This document shows positions 1-18,200 of a stretch of 64,000 nucleotides of DNA, piece after piece. Both the position numbers and the translations under genes were made by a program. This DNA is from Membranipora membranacea (lineage: Eukaryota > Bryozoa > Gymnolaemata > Cheilostomatida > Membraniporidae): NCBI GenBank assembly GCA_914767715.1, contig OU612068.1, forward strand, positions 19,160,001 to 19,224,000, written 5' to 3'. Within the stretch, counting starts at the first letter, position 1; the number at the start of each line of letters is the position of its first letter. The notes beneath the pieces are model-generated. The model worked only from the letters and a program-made list of their open reading frames with translations. It searched no databases and was not told the origin of the DNA.

Positions 1-134
1 CTGACTTAACCTATGATAGTAGGCTTACCATGAAAGTGGCTGATATGTAAGCTATCAGCGCTTAGAAACATAGTAGTCTGCTCAGATGTTTGTTGAAACC
101 GCTTTTAAGACATCTGTATTTCTCTCTTTAACAG

Positions 135-7335
<7,201 letters not shown>

Positions 7336-9172
7336 ATAACCCATGTTATTCTCTCACCACTTGTACAACACACAACTAGCCAGTCACACACAAGCAACTG
7401 CCAGGTTGAATTGCTTACTTTGAGTAGTCAATTTAGTAGAGAAAAGTATTATGATGGCTTGTTTACCTCTAAATCTCAAATCTCAAGGTTTTACATACTT
7501 GCTATAGTAAATAGATATTACTTTTACTACCTACATTGTACATGATTACAAAAAATGTTGCGTGGAAACTTTCGTAGACTGCTTGACCAAGATTTCGATT
7601 TCGTTTAACATAAGATTGTTTCAATAGCTAGGGTTTCCCCAGCATGTTTTTTGTTCAGATAAATTAACTTTTGACCACTCTTGTCTGAGGGAGTTTTTTA
7701 GCATTTTTCTTTTATACATACTATACCAATCATACTTAAACTGTATTTTAATCATGTGTATACATTTATATCTATCATGGTATTAGCACTCATTGTAGAT
7801 CAGTTTTTAATACTATTCTAATTATTGGTAGCTCCAAACTACATTTTAGTTATGCTCCTTAGTTCTCAGAATACATTCTCATATCAATCACACAAGGTTT
7901 ATTGTGATATGAGGAGTCATTTTTGATTTCATGTTATATTTCGGAGCTGTACTTTATTTCATAATAAAACTACCAAACCAACTCGTGCTGTTATCTCTAA
8001 AGTGTGCCACTACTCATCAGATAATGAGCTATTTGGGATTGTCAACTTGTCACTTCAATCACAGTATGAAACAAAATAATCCATATCTTGTAAGAAATTG
8101 CCTCCTTTGTATTTGATAACGCAATGCCTGATTTTGGTAGCTGCTCTTCCGGTTCTATTGTATACCAGCTACGTAAGCCACAGTTACAAGATCGTCAAGA
8201 CAGGCTACAGACAGACATGAACTTTGTATATCATTCATGAATCCTAGGATCGGTTTTGACCATAACAAGTTGTATCCTGTAAACTAATATCGTTCAAGTT
8301 TTTGCATAGTATCTCGCAATCAACGGCTGAGGAGACAGATGACAGATTGTCCAAAATATCAGATTTCCTGAAGGCCAAATAACGTGGAGTGCAGGTGCAC
8401 TGTTTGGGCATTTTTTCATCTTGTAATCTTTGACTTTGATACTTACTTCCTTAAAGGACAAAGCAGTGATGACTGAGGTTATAAGATTAACCAATGACGT
8501 AATACTAGATTGGTCGCTGTACACACTCTGCACACAAATTCCCTACCCATGGGATGGTAAACTGAAACAATGTCCCACTGTCAAATCCAGGACCAAAAAC
8601 TGAGGTCTAAGGTCTAGAGTGATGTCATGATTGATGTAAGCTGATATAAGCAGGCTTCTGACCACTTATAAACAGGAATTACATATTTCTCTTCTTCTTT
8701 ACAGTCAATAGAGAGCTGGGTTTAATGCTTGATAAATTGCATGTATTATCAGATTTCCCACGTAATAATAAAAGAAAAATTCCTTTTCATGATATAAAAA
8801 TAGAGTCAATGAATAAGTTCTATTCAAACCAGTTCAACTGGGTATTGTTCAACAGTCTCTCTCATGGTATCAAAAATATAGCAGGTTTTGAATAAATCCA
8901 TATAGAATCCAAAGGTTCAATGAAACTTACACCATATCATGTAACTATAATTTTAATTCACTTAATTTGTCTTCTAATTGCACAAAGTTAGCTGGCCTAA
9001 TAACATTGGCCGTGGGGTTTTCCTTTTCATGTTTATCCAATTAAACTCTAATGATTAAATTACTTGATTTTTAAGGCAACTGGTTGTCAATGGTTCTGAA
9101 ACTTTACTCTATTTACTATATGCTATGAGATCACATGTATAAAAAAACATTTAATTAGTTTTAGTGAAGAGT
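7336..9172. other. 3' UTR and convergent intergenic region
   Basis: No supported coding exon. It holds the beta-catenin 3' UTR, and the 3' UTR of the opposing SMKR1-like gene must also end in it. Open frames here are short and show no family motifs. Confidence 0.6.
7963..7968 (+). terminator. Candidate beta-catenin polyadenylation signal
   Basis: AATAAA about 630 bp after the beta-catenin stop in AT-rich 3' sequence. It is the first canonical hexamer I noticed; no transcript evidence is available. Confidence 0.35.
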
Positions 9173-10792
9173 TTACTTCTTTTTCTTCTTCCCCTTCCCT
9201 TTCTTTTTCTTCGGACCACCTTTCCAGGGAAATCCACGTAACACAAGAGCACCTTGAGCTTCATGGGCAATGTAACTGAGGTTCTCCATAGCAACTGGGC
9301 TTAGAATATCAACCTGTAAACAAATACAAATATTGGATCTGAGGTAAAGTGACTGAAATAAGTGTTTTCCCTGTTGTGTGCCAACTCTCTCCCCCCTCAG
9401 CTAAAGAGGTGTTTCCAAAGATGGTAACATTTATCCAGTAATATAATCATAGAAATAGAGCACAATAGGAACCTAAGCCGCTCTTAGGAGTCGCTCCATT
9501 TTCCGTGAATCTCTTGTATATAAGAAATCAGTGGTAGGGATTTGTTCAAGAATGATTTAGAATGAACTTAATGGGCTAGCTGAAAAACATAACATAACAA
9601 GCTATAAATCCCTACCACTGATGGCGGTAACCAGTAATAACGAAAACTGCAAAAACCGAGTAGGCATCTATTTATCGATGTCTATGGATATAATGAATTG
9701 TTTCTGTTTCATATAGCTTACCGCTCCCTCTAAGCCGATAGCTCCTCGTTTTGAGCCCTTGCTTCTCACACTTCCCGTCTTTGATTTAGCACCTGCAGAC
9801 TTTGTCTTCGCTGGACTCTTACTGCGACCTTTTGATAGTGATCTCTTTGAGCTTTTTGATTTCTTTGAAGATCGCTGAAATAGGAGGTTATGTTGGATCA
9901 TTTACAACAAATATGTAATATCTAACAGAAGCAGATTATGACAATGCAGCTGTCTAATAATTACGAGGTTTTATCCTTCCCTGTTGCTATCAAATTAACC
10001 ATCTAAGCAACTTTGATATCCTAAAATGATACACTGATTTAAGTGAATAAAAAAAGAGTTTGTCACATGATTTTCTACCATTTTTATCCAAAATGCCTAA
10101 TTATTAGCCATTTGGAATCGGAATAGCTTACAATCACCCTACCTGCATGCTAAATTTCAGTAACAGATGATGATGAGGAAAGTCAATAAATGATAGATTA
10201 TGTACTAATGTTCAAAAGGACAAGGAGGAATTGTCAAGCCAAACTGAGAATAAGCAGTGAAAATATCGATCTGATGTGGAAGTTATGCAGAAGATATTGT
10301 GCAAGAAAAGTATCAACAACAATGATAGGTAAAAAACACTTGATTCGTGATAACATTTCTTTCAACTAGTTTGTATAAGAATCCCATGATATTTACCATA
10401 GCTTTAGTATCTAAAGGATAAAATGTCAACACTCTGATAATGACAACTTGATAAGACATCAGACTGCCATAATTGGCACGCTTGAACTTTTGAAGTATAG
10501 GATATCTCGATCATGTAAAGTGTACAGTTTCACAGAGCTTTCTGTTGAAACCTATCAAACCTTACTGCATACATCAAGTGATATAATGATCTTTCACACT
10601 TCCCTATTTGATATATTCCTTCTATATTCATCTGTTGATATCAAGAAAAACTAGCATTTAGTTAGTTATTACATATCACCTGAAATTATGAAATTGATAT
10701 TGATAACTTACACTTATTGCTGATGCTGGTGCCGCCTTTTCTCCTGCTGCAGCAGGCTGCATAGCAATTGACAGCTCTGAGGACAGCCCCAT
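9173..10792 (-). CDS. SMKR1: Small lysine-rich protein 1-like protein
   Basis: Three exons: 10712-10792 (start ATG), 9722-9874, 9173-9313 (stop), all phase 0, giving about 124 aa. The C-terminal exon reads [20 protein letters not shown], then RGFPWKGGP and a Lys/Gly tail. This is the signature of animal SMKR1 (VDILSPxAMxNLxYIAH, then RGFxWxGxPK). The middle exon is Ser/Lys/Arg-rich low-complexity sequence, and the first 27 residues are Ala-rich. The cellular role is not established; the family is small and basic. Upstream of the ATG, a TTTTTTAG-like acceptor near 10828 suggests a non-coding 5' exon. It is convergent with beta-catenin and divergent from laminin. Confidence 0.82.
9525..9624. 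repeat. Short inverted-repeat element in SMKR1 intron
   Basis: AAATCAGTGGTAGGGATTTG at the left end is matched in reverse complement near 9604-9622 (AATCCCTACCACTGAT), about 100 bp overall. Looks like a small MITE; no second copy recognised. Confidence 0.5.
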
Positions 10793-10951
10793 GATGTTGT
10801 GACCATCAACTCAGCAGGGACTAAGACCTAAAAAGAGTAACTAGCATGGGTAAAATTTGTGATATATTTGACAAGCTGTAAAACCTAGGATGACTATTAG
10901 GTTAGATGACAGTATATTTGAGAAGCTGAATGAGTGTATTAACTACTAACA

Positions 10952-11245
10952 TTAACAATATTCACCAGAAACGAGATGAACAAGTTGTAGTATAAAAATG
11001 ATACTGCTTGCAATGCCAAGCCACCGTGAAAAAGTGGAACCACAACCCTCTGTCTGCTCCACTATAATAATTATGGCACTTTTTGGCCTTCTCTCTGCGT
11101 CTACATATTCAATAATGTATGCCCTGGGGTCACTGTGTGACAGCACCCATTCTGAGGTTAGCCTGATATCAAAATAATATGATGTTGGCCCCACCAAAGA
11201 GTTAGAGAGAGATTTTTTCTTATTTCCAAATACTTCATAAATCAC
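10952..11245 (-). CDS. Unrecognised 97-codon ORF, possible terminal exon
   Basis: Single open frame just upstream of the SMKR1-like gene on the same strand. The C-terminal third has a plausible hydrophobic helix (WLGIASSIIFILQLVHLV). The frame begins with GTG, preceded by a splice-acceptor-like GTAGGACAG, so it could be a last coding exon rather than a gene. No family motif and no neighbouring exon found. It may equally be chance or a transposon relic. Confidence 0.2.
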   Translation of the reverse strand: MIYEVFGNKKKSLSNSLVGPTSYYFDIRLTSEWVLSHSDPRAYIIEYVDAERRPKSAIIIIVEQTEGCGSTFSRWLGIASSIIFILQLVHLVSGEYC

Positions 11246-12385
11246 CTGTCCTACACAACAATGAATGGGTTTTGATAAATAATAGTTTATGCTTTCTCAC
11301 CCAATCAGCCTATAAATAATGTGACTATAATAAACAGTTTAATGACCATTATCAACATGTTTCTAAGAATTTATTCATGCATTTAACCATTCAATGAATT
11401 AGCAAAGCACATTGTTATATAATGGTGATTTGTATATTCTAAGCATCCAATTAAGTGTGTATTAATGCAATCAGTAATTTATCACTGGATAACTACTCAC
11501 ATTGACTTAAGACGCGGAAGTGCTGTCATGACAACACTCACATATTGAGTGAAACTGCAATTAATCGAGAGAATATATATCTTTTTAAAAATCAATCAAG
11601 TTTTTTAACAAATTTATATGACACAAAATAGTTCGAATTTTAAAAAAAAAAAGGATGTTTCTGAGAAATAAATAATCTTATTCAATTTCCTTGTAATCTG
11701 GTATGGTGAACTTTTATTAACCGGATATAATATTATTGCCTTAAAACCTCAGTCAAACATGATTCTAATTAAGATGATATGCCGCATAAGCCTTTATATA
11801 AGTGGAGTCTCAGTCTAAATTTAAAAGGCAGTGTGGGAAAAAATATAATCAAGAGAATCAATAGATAGATAGCATTTTTCATTGATTGATATCCCCATTA
11901 TTCTCTTTTTGAATCATCAATATATTGAACTCTGCATCGGCTAGCCAGAAAAGTGTGTCTAGCTTTCTATTGAGCCCGAGCCCCAAATTGCTGACTTATT
12001 AAGCCTGGTAAGAATTTGAGCACAGCTCACAGGTGTGACTCACAGTCACACAGATTAGATTGAGATGGACACAGGGTGCTTGTACCGGTTTTTCCATCTT
12101 TTGTCAGGTAACTGCAGTGGTCCTGTGACTCTGGATAAGTTTAAGCCTAGCACTACTGGGCTTTGCCTCGCCTTTCATAACACAGCAGTGGGCCCATGGG
12201 TGGTATCTCTCTTGAGTTGAAAAAACATTCCAGCAAGTGTAGGGATTGAAGTAGCCTGTTGTGCCTAAAATGTGTCCGGTAATTTGCCATGTGCCACACA
12301 TCTCTGTAAAAGGCCCATCTGCTTGTGGCAAATAGCAATACGGTAGTGCTTAGTGGCCATCCATTTCACTGTATATCAATCTTAA

Positions 12386-12678
12386 GTCAAGAACCCATCC
12401 AGATGACTATTTGGCGTTCGCCGGATGTCCGCATAGCATCCGGTGGTTGCCAAATGGATGGGTTTGTCACCCTGATGATGAGTGTCTACAACTCGTCCTC
12501 ATCTGTAACAAACCCATCCGCCTCCATCAAATTTGTGTCCCGACGCGCTTTATGTAACCGGATGCCTATTTGGCAACCGGCGGTTGTCCGAGTGCCAACC
12601 GGATGCCTTTCGGGCAACCACGGGATGCCACGTGGACATCCGGCGATTGTCAAATGGGCATCCGGATGGGTTCTTAGC
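12386..12678. repeat. GC-rich fold-back element with CATCCGG repeats
   Basis: Outer arms TCAAGAACCCATCCAGATG (near 12390) and CATCCGGATGGGTTCTTAGC (near 12659) are inverted complements. A second nested pair, ATGGATGGGTTTGTCA near 12455 and AACAAACCCATCC near 12508, sits inside. The core repeats CCGGATG and TTGCCAAATG/GGCAACCGG blocks in both orientations. Base composition is clearly richer in G+C than the surroundings. No protein is encoded; open frames across it are products of the repeat. Confidence 0.65.
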
Positions 12679-13093
12679 GCAGCATAGCCTGTCTTGACGA
12701 TCCCCACCAATCAAGCATGTTGAGACGGGGTAGGAGGGAGGGGCGGGCTTCGAAGCATGTACTAACTTGACCTATAGGTTCAGTATCCAGTATTCAGTTC
12801 AGTATCTGCTGATATGACAGCTGTGTAGAGTAACTAAATTAAATTTCAATGGTTAAATTAACTGGCACCTTTTGAAATAGTTATCAATCTCAAGAAACTT
12901 TGGTGTTGTTCAAAATGTTCGTAGGTGAAACCACAGTGCAATACAAAGTTTCCGTTCATTTTAGTTCATTCCTGCTAGTACCTGCCTTATGGGCCTACTA
13001 TGCACATCATACAACTATCGTTTTTGCAAGATAACTGCTGGGTGCTGATATTTTCTAATTACCTTTTGTTTACCACAGACCTGCCCTACTGAA

Positions 13094-13130
13094 ATGAGAT
13101 GAGCTAATGGGAAGAACTGCATCTGGTTAA
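13094..13130 (+). promoter_or_regulatory. Chain of three upstream ORFs before laminin ATG
   Basis: ATG AGA TGA at 13094-13102, ATG AGC TAA at 13099-13107 and an 8-codon ORF (including stop) at 13107-13130. The stop of each of the first two overlaps the start of the next (ATGA, then TAATG). The chain ends 17 bp before the laminin ATG. A TTTACCACAG acceptor-like site at about 13078 would put it on the leader exon. An effect on translation is inferred and depends on the transcript start. Confidence 0.4.
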
Positions 13131-13147
13131 GGATTAGCTTTTGCATT

Positions 13148-15264
13148 ATGGCTCACAGGAAGCTAATGCTCATGTTCATTGCTGACTTTCTAACGATTAC
13201 CTTCGCTGAGCCTCAGAATGTAGCCATTCACAGGAATATATCCGCTCTTTACTCTTGCGGTACATTTGGTGATGAGGTAAGATTGAATCCTCACAATGTA
13301 TTTTTATAGCCTGCATAACAATGGATTTGCACTTTTTCCTTACTGTTTCCTCAATGATTATCAAAAGAAATAAAGCTCATGATTGCTTATGAGTAGAAGC
13401 GCTTTCAGTTGCTGAACAATGCCTATTGAGCTAAATGTGTTGTGAACCCAATCCAATTTTGGTATAGCAGCCGTGTATCACTGATTCATTATGTGGTAGG
13501 GATCAGTGTCAACTGGACCTATAATGCCTAATAATACCAAGAAGTCCAATGCCATATGACATAAATGAGATGTTATATGTATATATATATAAATATATAT
13601 TATTTATATTCATGATGTATAACAAGATGTATGATATTGTTTATTTAGATATACTATAACCACACTGAAGCAGTCTGGTCGTCAGCAGACAGAGAACCGA
13701 AGACTTGCACATCTGGTCAGTTCTCTGCTGAGTACATGGTGGATGGTTTATCTGACACATTCTGGCAGAGTACTTCTAGGAACAGACTGTATGCCTCAGA
13801 TCAACTCGGGGAGGAAAATATAGATACCATCATTGAGATAGATCTTCTGCAGGTGAGACCCTTTTATATTTTTGATGATAACATCACTCATTTCTCTGCT
13901 TAGATGAGGCTTAGGCTTGAGATAACACGTATGGTTGCTTCTAAAAGGAGTTTTTACCTTGCTAATGAGAATGAGCGATGCTTTTTAAAGCAATCTATCA
14001 CTTCGGTCAACTCAGCTAACAGGTCTTGCTCACTCACTAAGTGAATGATCAGATAATGATTTTGGCTGTTTTTAATTAAATGACCGCTCTGAAGAACGCG
14101 GGGATGATGTGATCTCATAGTGTTGTAAGAGTTGATGTAGATTTAGATCTGCTGTTTGTGTGCTGCATATCTATGAAACCAGTCAGTGCAGAAAACCTGC
14201 AGTGCGCTTGAGGAATTATGGAATTGTCCTCTCCTGCAAACACTCACCATTTTGTTTACTAGCCTACTATTTCAAAATGATATGAAAAGCTGCTCTTTAT
14301 TTTCAGGAGTTCGAAGTACAGACTGTAAGCTTACATATATCTGATGCTAAAAGACCAAACCTGCTGGCTCTGTATAAATCCATCGATGGCAGTAGATGGT
14401 CAGCTTTAGCATACAAAGTCAGCACAGAGACGGAGTGTAATACTAAATTTGGAGTTGCTCTCTCCTCTCAACCAGTAGATATAGATGGTTATATATGCTC
14501 AAGCTATGGCAGGCCTATGGCAAACCAGTATGAACAAGTAAATAATATATCAAAACAATCTTAAAACGTTCATTTAAGATCTTTGTCTGGATTCTTATGT
14601 ATCAATGTGTCCTTGCTTGTATGATGTGGTTGTAAGATATTGGGCCATTTCTATATCACAAGCTAAACCTTTTTTTTCATGTTTCACTATCTGTACTGTG
14701 CATGACCAGCCACCAAGCTATCTGCTCGAAAAAGCCTTTGTAGCATTATACAGTTATCTAAACTTAGGCCCTGCAGTGTTAAAAAGGTAGCGCTAAGATT
14801 GTTGAAATCTGAGTTTTCTACAACAATCTGCTCTCGGTTCTAAATCCAATTTAATTAACCCTTGTTGTGACATCAGTAATGCTCACATTTCAGATCACAT
14901 TTGACTTCGCTAATGTTGACGTGGATGGCTGGAAGCTGGCGCGTTATCTTCGACTGGAGTTCTATCAAATCCACCTCACTCTAGGTATTAGTGGTGATAA
15001 ATTTGTAAGTACATAAGTTCTAAGTAACAGTAGTTGCTAACTCTTTTATTGGCAATAAGTCTGTATTCATTCTAAATCTTCACAAAGCTGTAAAAATCCG
15101 AGAAATTAAAGTCACTGTCGCTCTCATTACAACTGAATCAACCAAAACTGAGTCTCCCTCACGCATATTATGCGCACTCAATATATTCACACCACGCTCA
15201 TGTCTCTTTTGTTGATCTGTTATTTATGAAGCAACACTATGCTGTCAGTGAACTGGAGGTGATG
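13148..15264 (+). CDS. Laminin block: signal peptide and LN domain
   Basis: Exons 1-4 and the start of exon 5, about residues 1-235. Seen: signal peptide, then SCGTFGDE, DGLSDTFWQS (the LN region where vertebrate chains read AIDGxxTWWQS), EIDLLQEFEV, and the end HYAVSELEV matching the family's YYAIxDIxVGG. In other laminins LN domains polymerise the network at the short-arm tips. The spacing of Cys differs from vertebrates, consistent with a distant lineage. Confidence 0.85.
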
Positions 15265-18200
15265 GCTGATTGTACATGTAATGGTCTGGAATCAGCATGT
15301 ATCAGGAATAATGTAACCGATAGATATGAGTGTGTATGTGGAGGTAACTCACAGGGTGAATATTGTGAGACATGTCAACCTCTATTCAACCAGCAAGACT
15401 ACCAAAGTGATTTACCATGTGAAAGTAAGTTTGGTAGGGTCATGTGAAAGTATGCTTCGCAAACTTTAAGTTCAGCATAATTGTTTCAGCATTGGGAAAG
15501 GGCTATTAGTCCAGTGGCAGCCTACCAAAAATGTGGCTAAAAATGCAACTTCATTTACCAAGTTGGATGGATAAATTCTAAGAGTGGAATCTAGGGTAGT
15601 TTTTTGAGGCGGTCGCAATGTTGATGATGTACCTTACACAAAGTTGCACATGAGGCAGCAAATTGCCAAAAACGCTGCCAAAAATGGCCAAAATTGCTGT
15701 TTTTTTGAGATTTCAAAGGTCTGTCCTGTGCTCACCTTGTAAGTTGGGCTACTCAAACTCTGCAATCAGATTTATACATAACTTGGTCAGTTTTTGGTAT
15801 GATATCAGCATGATATCTCAAATATTGAGTGAATGACCAACCTTATGAAAAGTGATAACCCCGCAAAAAAAGGGAAAGTGATCAAAAAATGATGATATGG
15901 TTCCAAAACATCCAAAACCTGAAAGAGCATGTCATAATTGGTGGATCTACAAGTTTACATGGGTCTGCTATCATAAATAGCTGAGATGTGGCCAACAGCG
16001 GTTGCAATACCCCCTTATATCACCTGTATATAACTATCATTGAAACAACACTACTTTTTCAATTTTGCAGGCACCTCAAAAACTGACTTCGACTGTTCGT
16101 ATCGATCTGATTTTTTATGGTGGTTTTGTATTGACTCAATCAATGATCAAAAAATTTTTTTTTCAGCACTACGCACCTTTTTGATGATACTTGAAGTAGT
16201 TTTGCTTTTGCTTTACACGCTATATAACCTTATACAGACGATTTTTATGATATTATAAAGGAAACTGAAGAATACGCACTATTTGAAAAACGACACACTC
16301 AGAGCATTAAAACTGGTCTTATGCGATTGGAGGGTCAATACACAGTCACCGTAAAAAAATCAGACCAATACGAACATTTAAAGCCTGTTTTTTAGGCAGC
16401 AGAATAATTGAAAAAGTAGTTTCGCTTTAATGATAGTTATACACAGGTGATAAATGGGGTATTGAAACCGTTGTTGGCCACATCTCGGCTTTTTATGATA
16501 GCAGACCCATGTAAATTTGTAGATCCACTAATTATGACATGCTCTTTCTGATTTTGGATGTTTTGAAACCATATCATAATTTTTTGATCACTTTCCCTTT
16601 TACCGGCAGTGTTTTTGGCAATTAGCGGTTGATGGTGCAAATTGGTGTAAGGTACAATACTACCATTGCGATCAGCTTGTAAAACTGTACCAGAAACAAC
16701 TGACAAACCTTATCCATCCAAAAGTGAAAATGGAAGTGATAAGATAGGAGGGGGCTGCCACCGGACTATATCTGATGGTTGCAAAATTGTCTTTTAAATT
16801 TGGAATAAAAACCATTGCTTGAGTTTTTTTTTTGCTTTCTAGTTCAGAAGCTGATTGTTGCAATTTCAGAGTGGTCCGTCATATGCGCTTAACACTGCTT
16901 GACTGGGCAACTTGTTATAATGTGTTTTGTTGTTATATTTTTAGGTTGTCAGTGCTATGAGCATTCAGAGTCATGCTTTTATAGCAGTACAGTAGCTGGT
17001 GATGGACAGAGTTTGAACGCAAACCTAGAATATTCAGGTGGAGGGGTATGTCAGAACTGTACAGATTCTACTGCAGGTAAATTAAACCCTGGCCCCTTAT
17101 TCAAATAAGTGAGTAACAACAAAAGACTACATAGTATCTACATTTACAAGCTTTGGTTCTCAAACTTCTGCAAAGAATTTAGCTAATACGATGCTCAATC
17201 TCAAAAGACTCAGAGTTGAGTGGTCACAATTTCATTCTCCCACGACAGCGATCTCAAACATTTTCCTATGCAACTGTCAACTATTGTAAAGAGCTGTAAA
17301 GGCCAAAGTATTTTTAAAGGCCAAACTGTATGTGATTTGATGAACTTCTAACGTCAGATTGGCATGGGCCTTTTTTCCTCTTTCTTATTGTGATATCTGG
17401 TCATATGTTTCCGTAGGTCTCAACTGTGAGACATGCAAAGACTTTTACTTCCGGCCTGAGCACCTGAATCAAAATAACAGCTCACCTTGCCAGCCATGTC
17501 AATGTGAGCTGGCAGGGATCATCACTAATCCTATCTCTGGGTTATTTGGCGATTGTATAGTCAACAATGATGTGATAACTCCCATACAACTCAACAATCA
17601 GCTGGAAGTTATGGTAAGTCTTTTTTATGACTTTCTACAATTTACTGTCTATCCAGACTACCACTTGAACCAGTAAAGGCTGGCTATGAGACATCTCAAA
17701 CAATGTTTTAAACGACATATGGAGCATTTACTTTAAAGTTTATTTAGCTTCATAGCAAGTGAAAAAAAGGGGATGAAAAATGATCCCACTATAGCCATGT
17801 TTTGAGAAGTGTATAATATTTCATTCATACACATTTCATTCAACAATTAAACTGAATTTGATCTTCAAATTTAAGAACATACATTGCATTGGTTTTAAAC
17901 TTACTGTAGCTCTACTCTTTGCCAAGTTAGAAAGCAAAACAATTATCAAGCTCTAATTTCCAAACAGCACAAGTCACTAGAAATGATGATGCTGTTTCTT
18001 GTTCTTTAAATTTCCCAGGATTATGTTTGGTTTATTGCGCTCATAAAATGAGTAGAACGGTCTCTTTATATTGTGATAGTGATATCTTAGTTGCAGACTT
18101 TTACAGAATGTAATCTTGGTATATGAACTGGAATGGCGTGTCATGTCTGTACCTTCCTTTACAGTTCTTGTTCATAAATCCTAAGAACCTTCTCTCCCCA

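Larger units (their letters stand above)
10793..13147. other. Divergent intergenic region, SMKR1 to laminin
   Basis: Probably carries both promoters. Apart from the unrecognised ORF at 10952-11245, the GC-rich fold-back at 12386-12678 and the laminin leader, I see no exon. The stretch 11640-11950 is A/T-rich with a run of A. No convincing TATA box or other regulatory motif. Confidence 0.5.

Noticed and set aside
12325-12710. 120-aa and 74-aa ORFs on opposite strands
   Set aside because: Both lie in the GC-rich fold-back repeat and show no protein family pattern.
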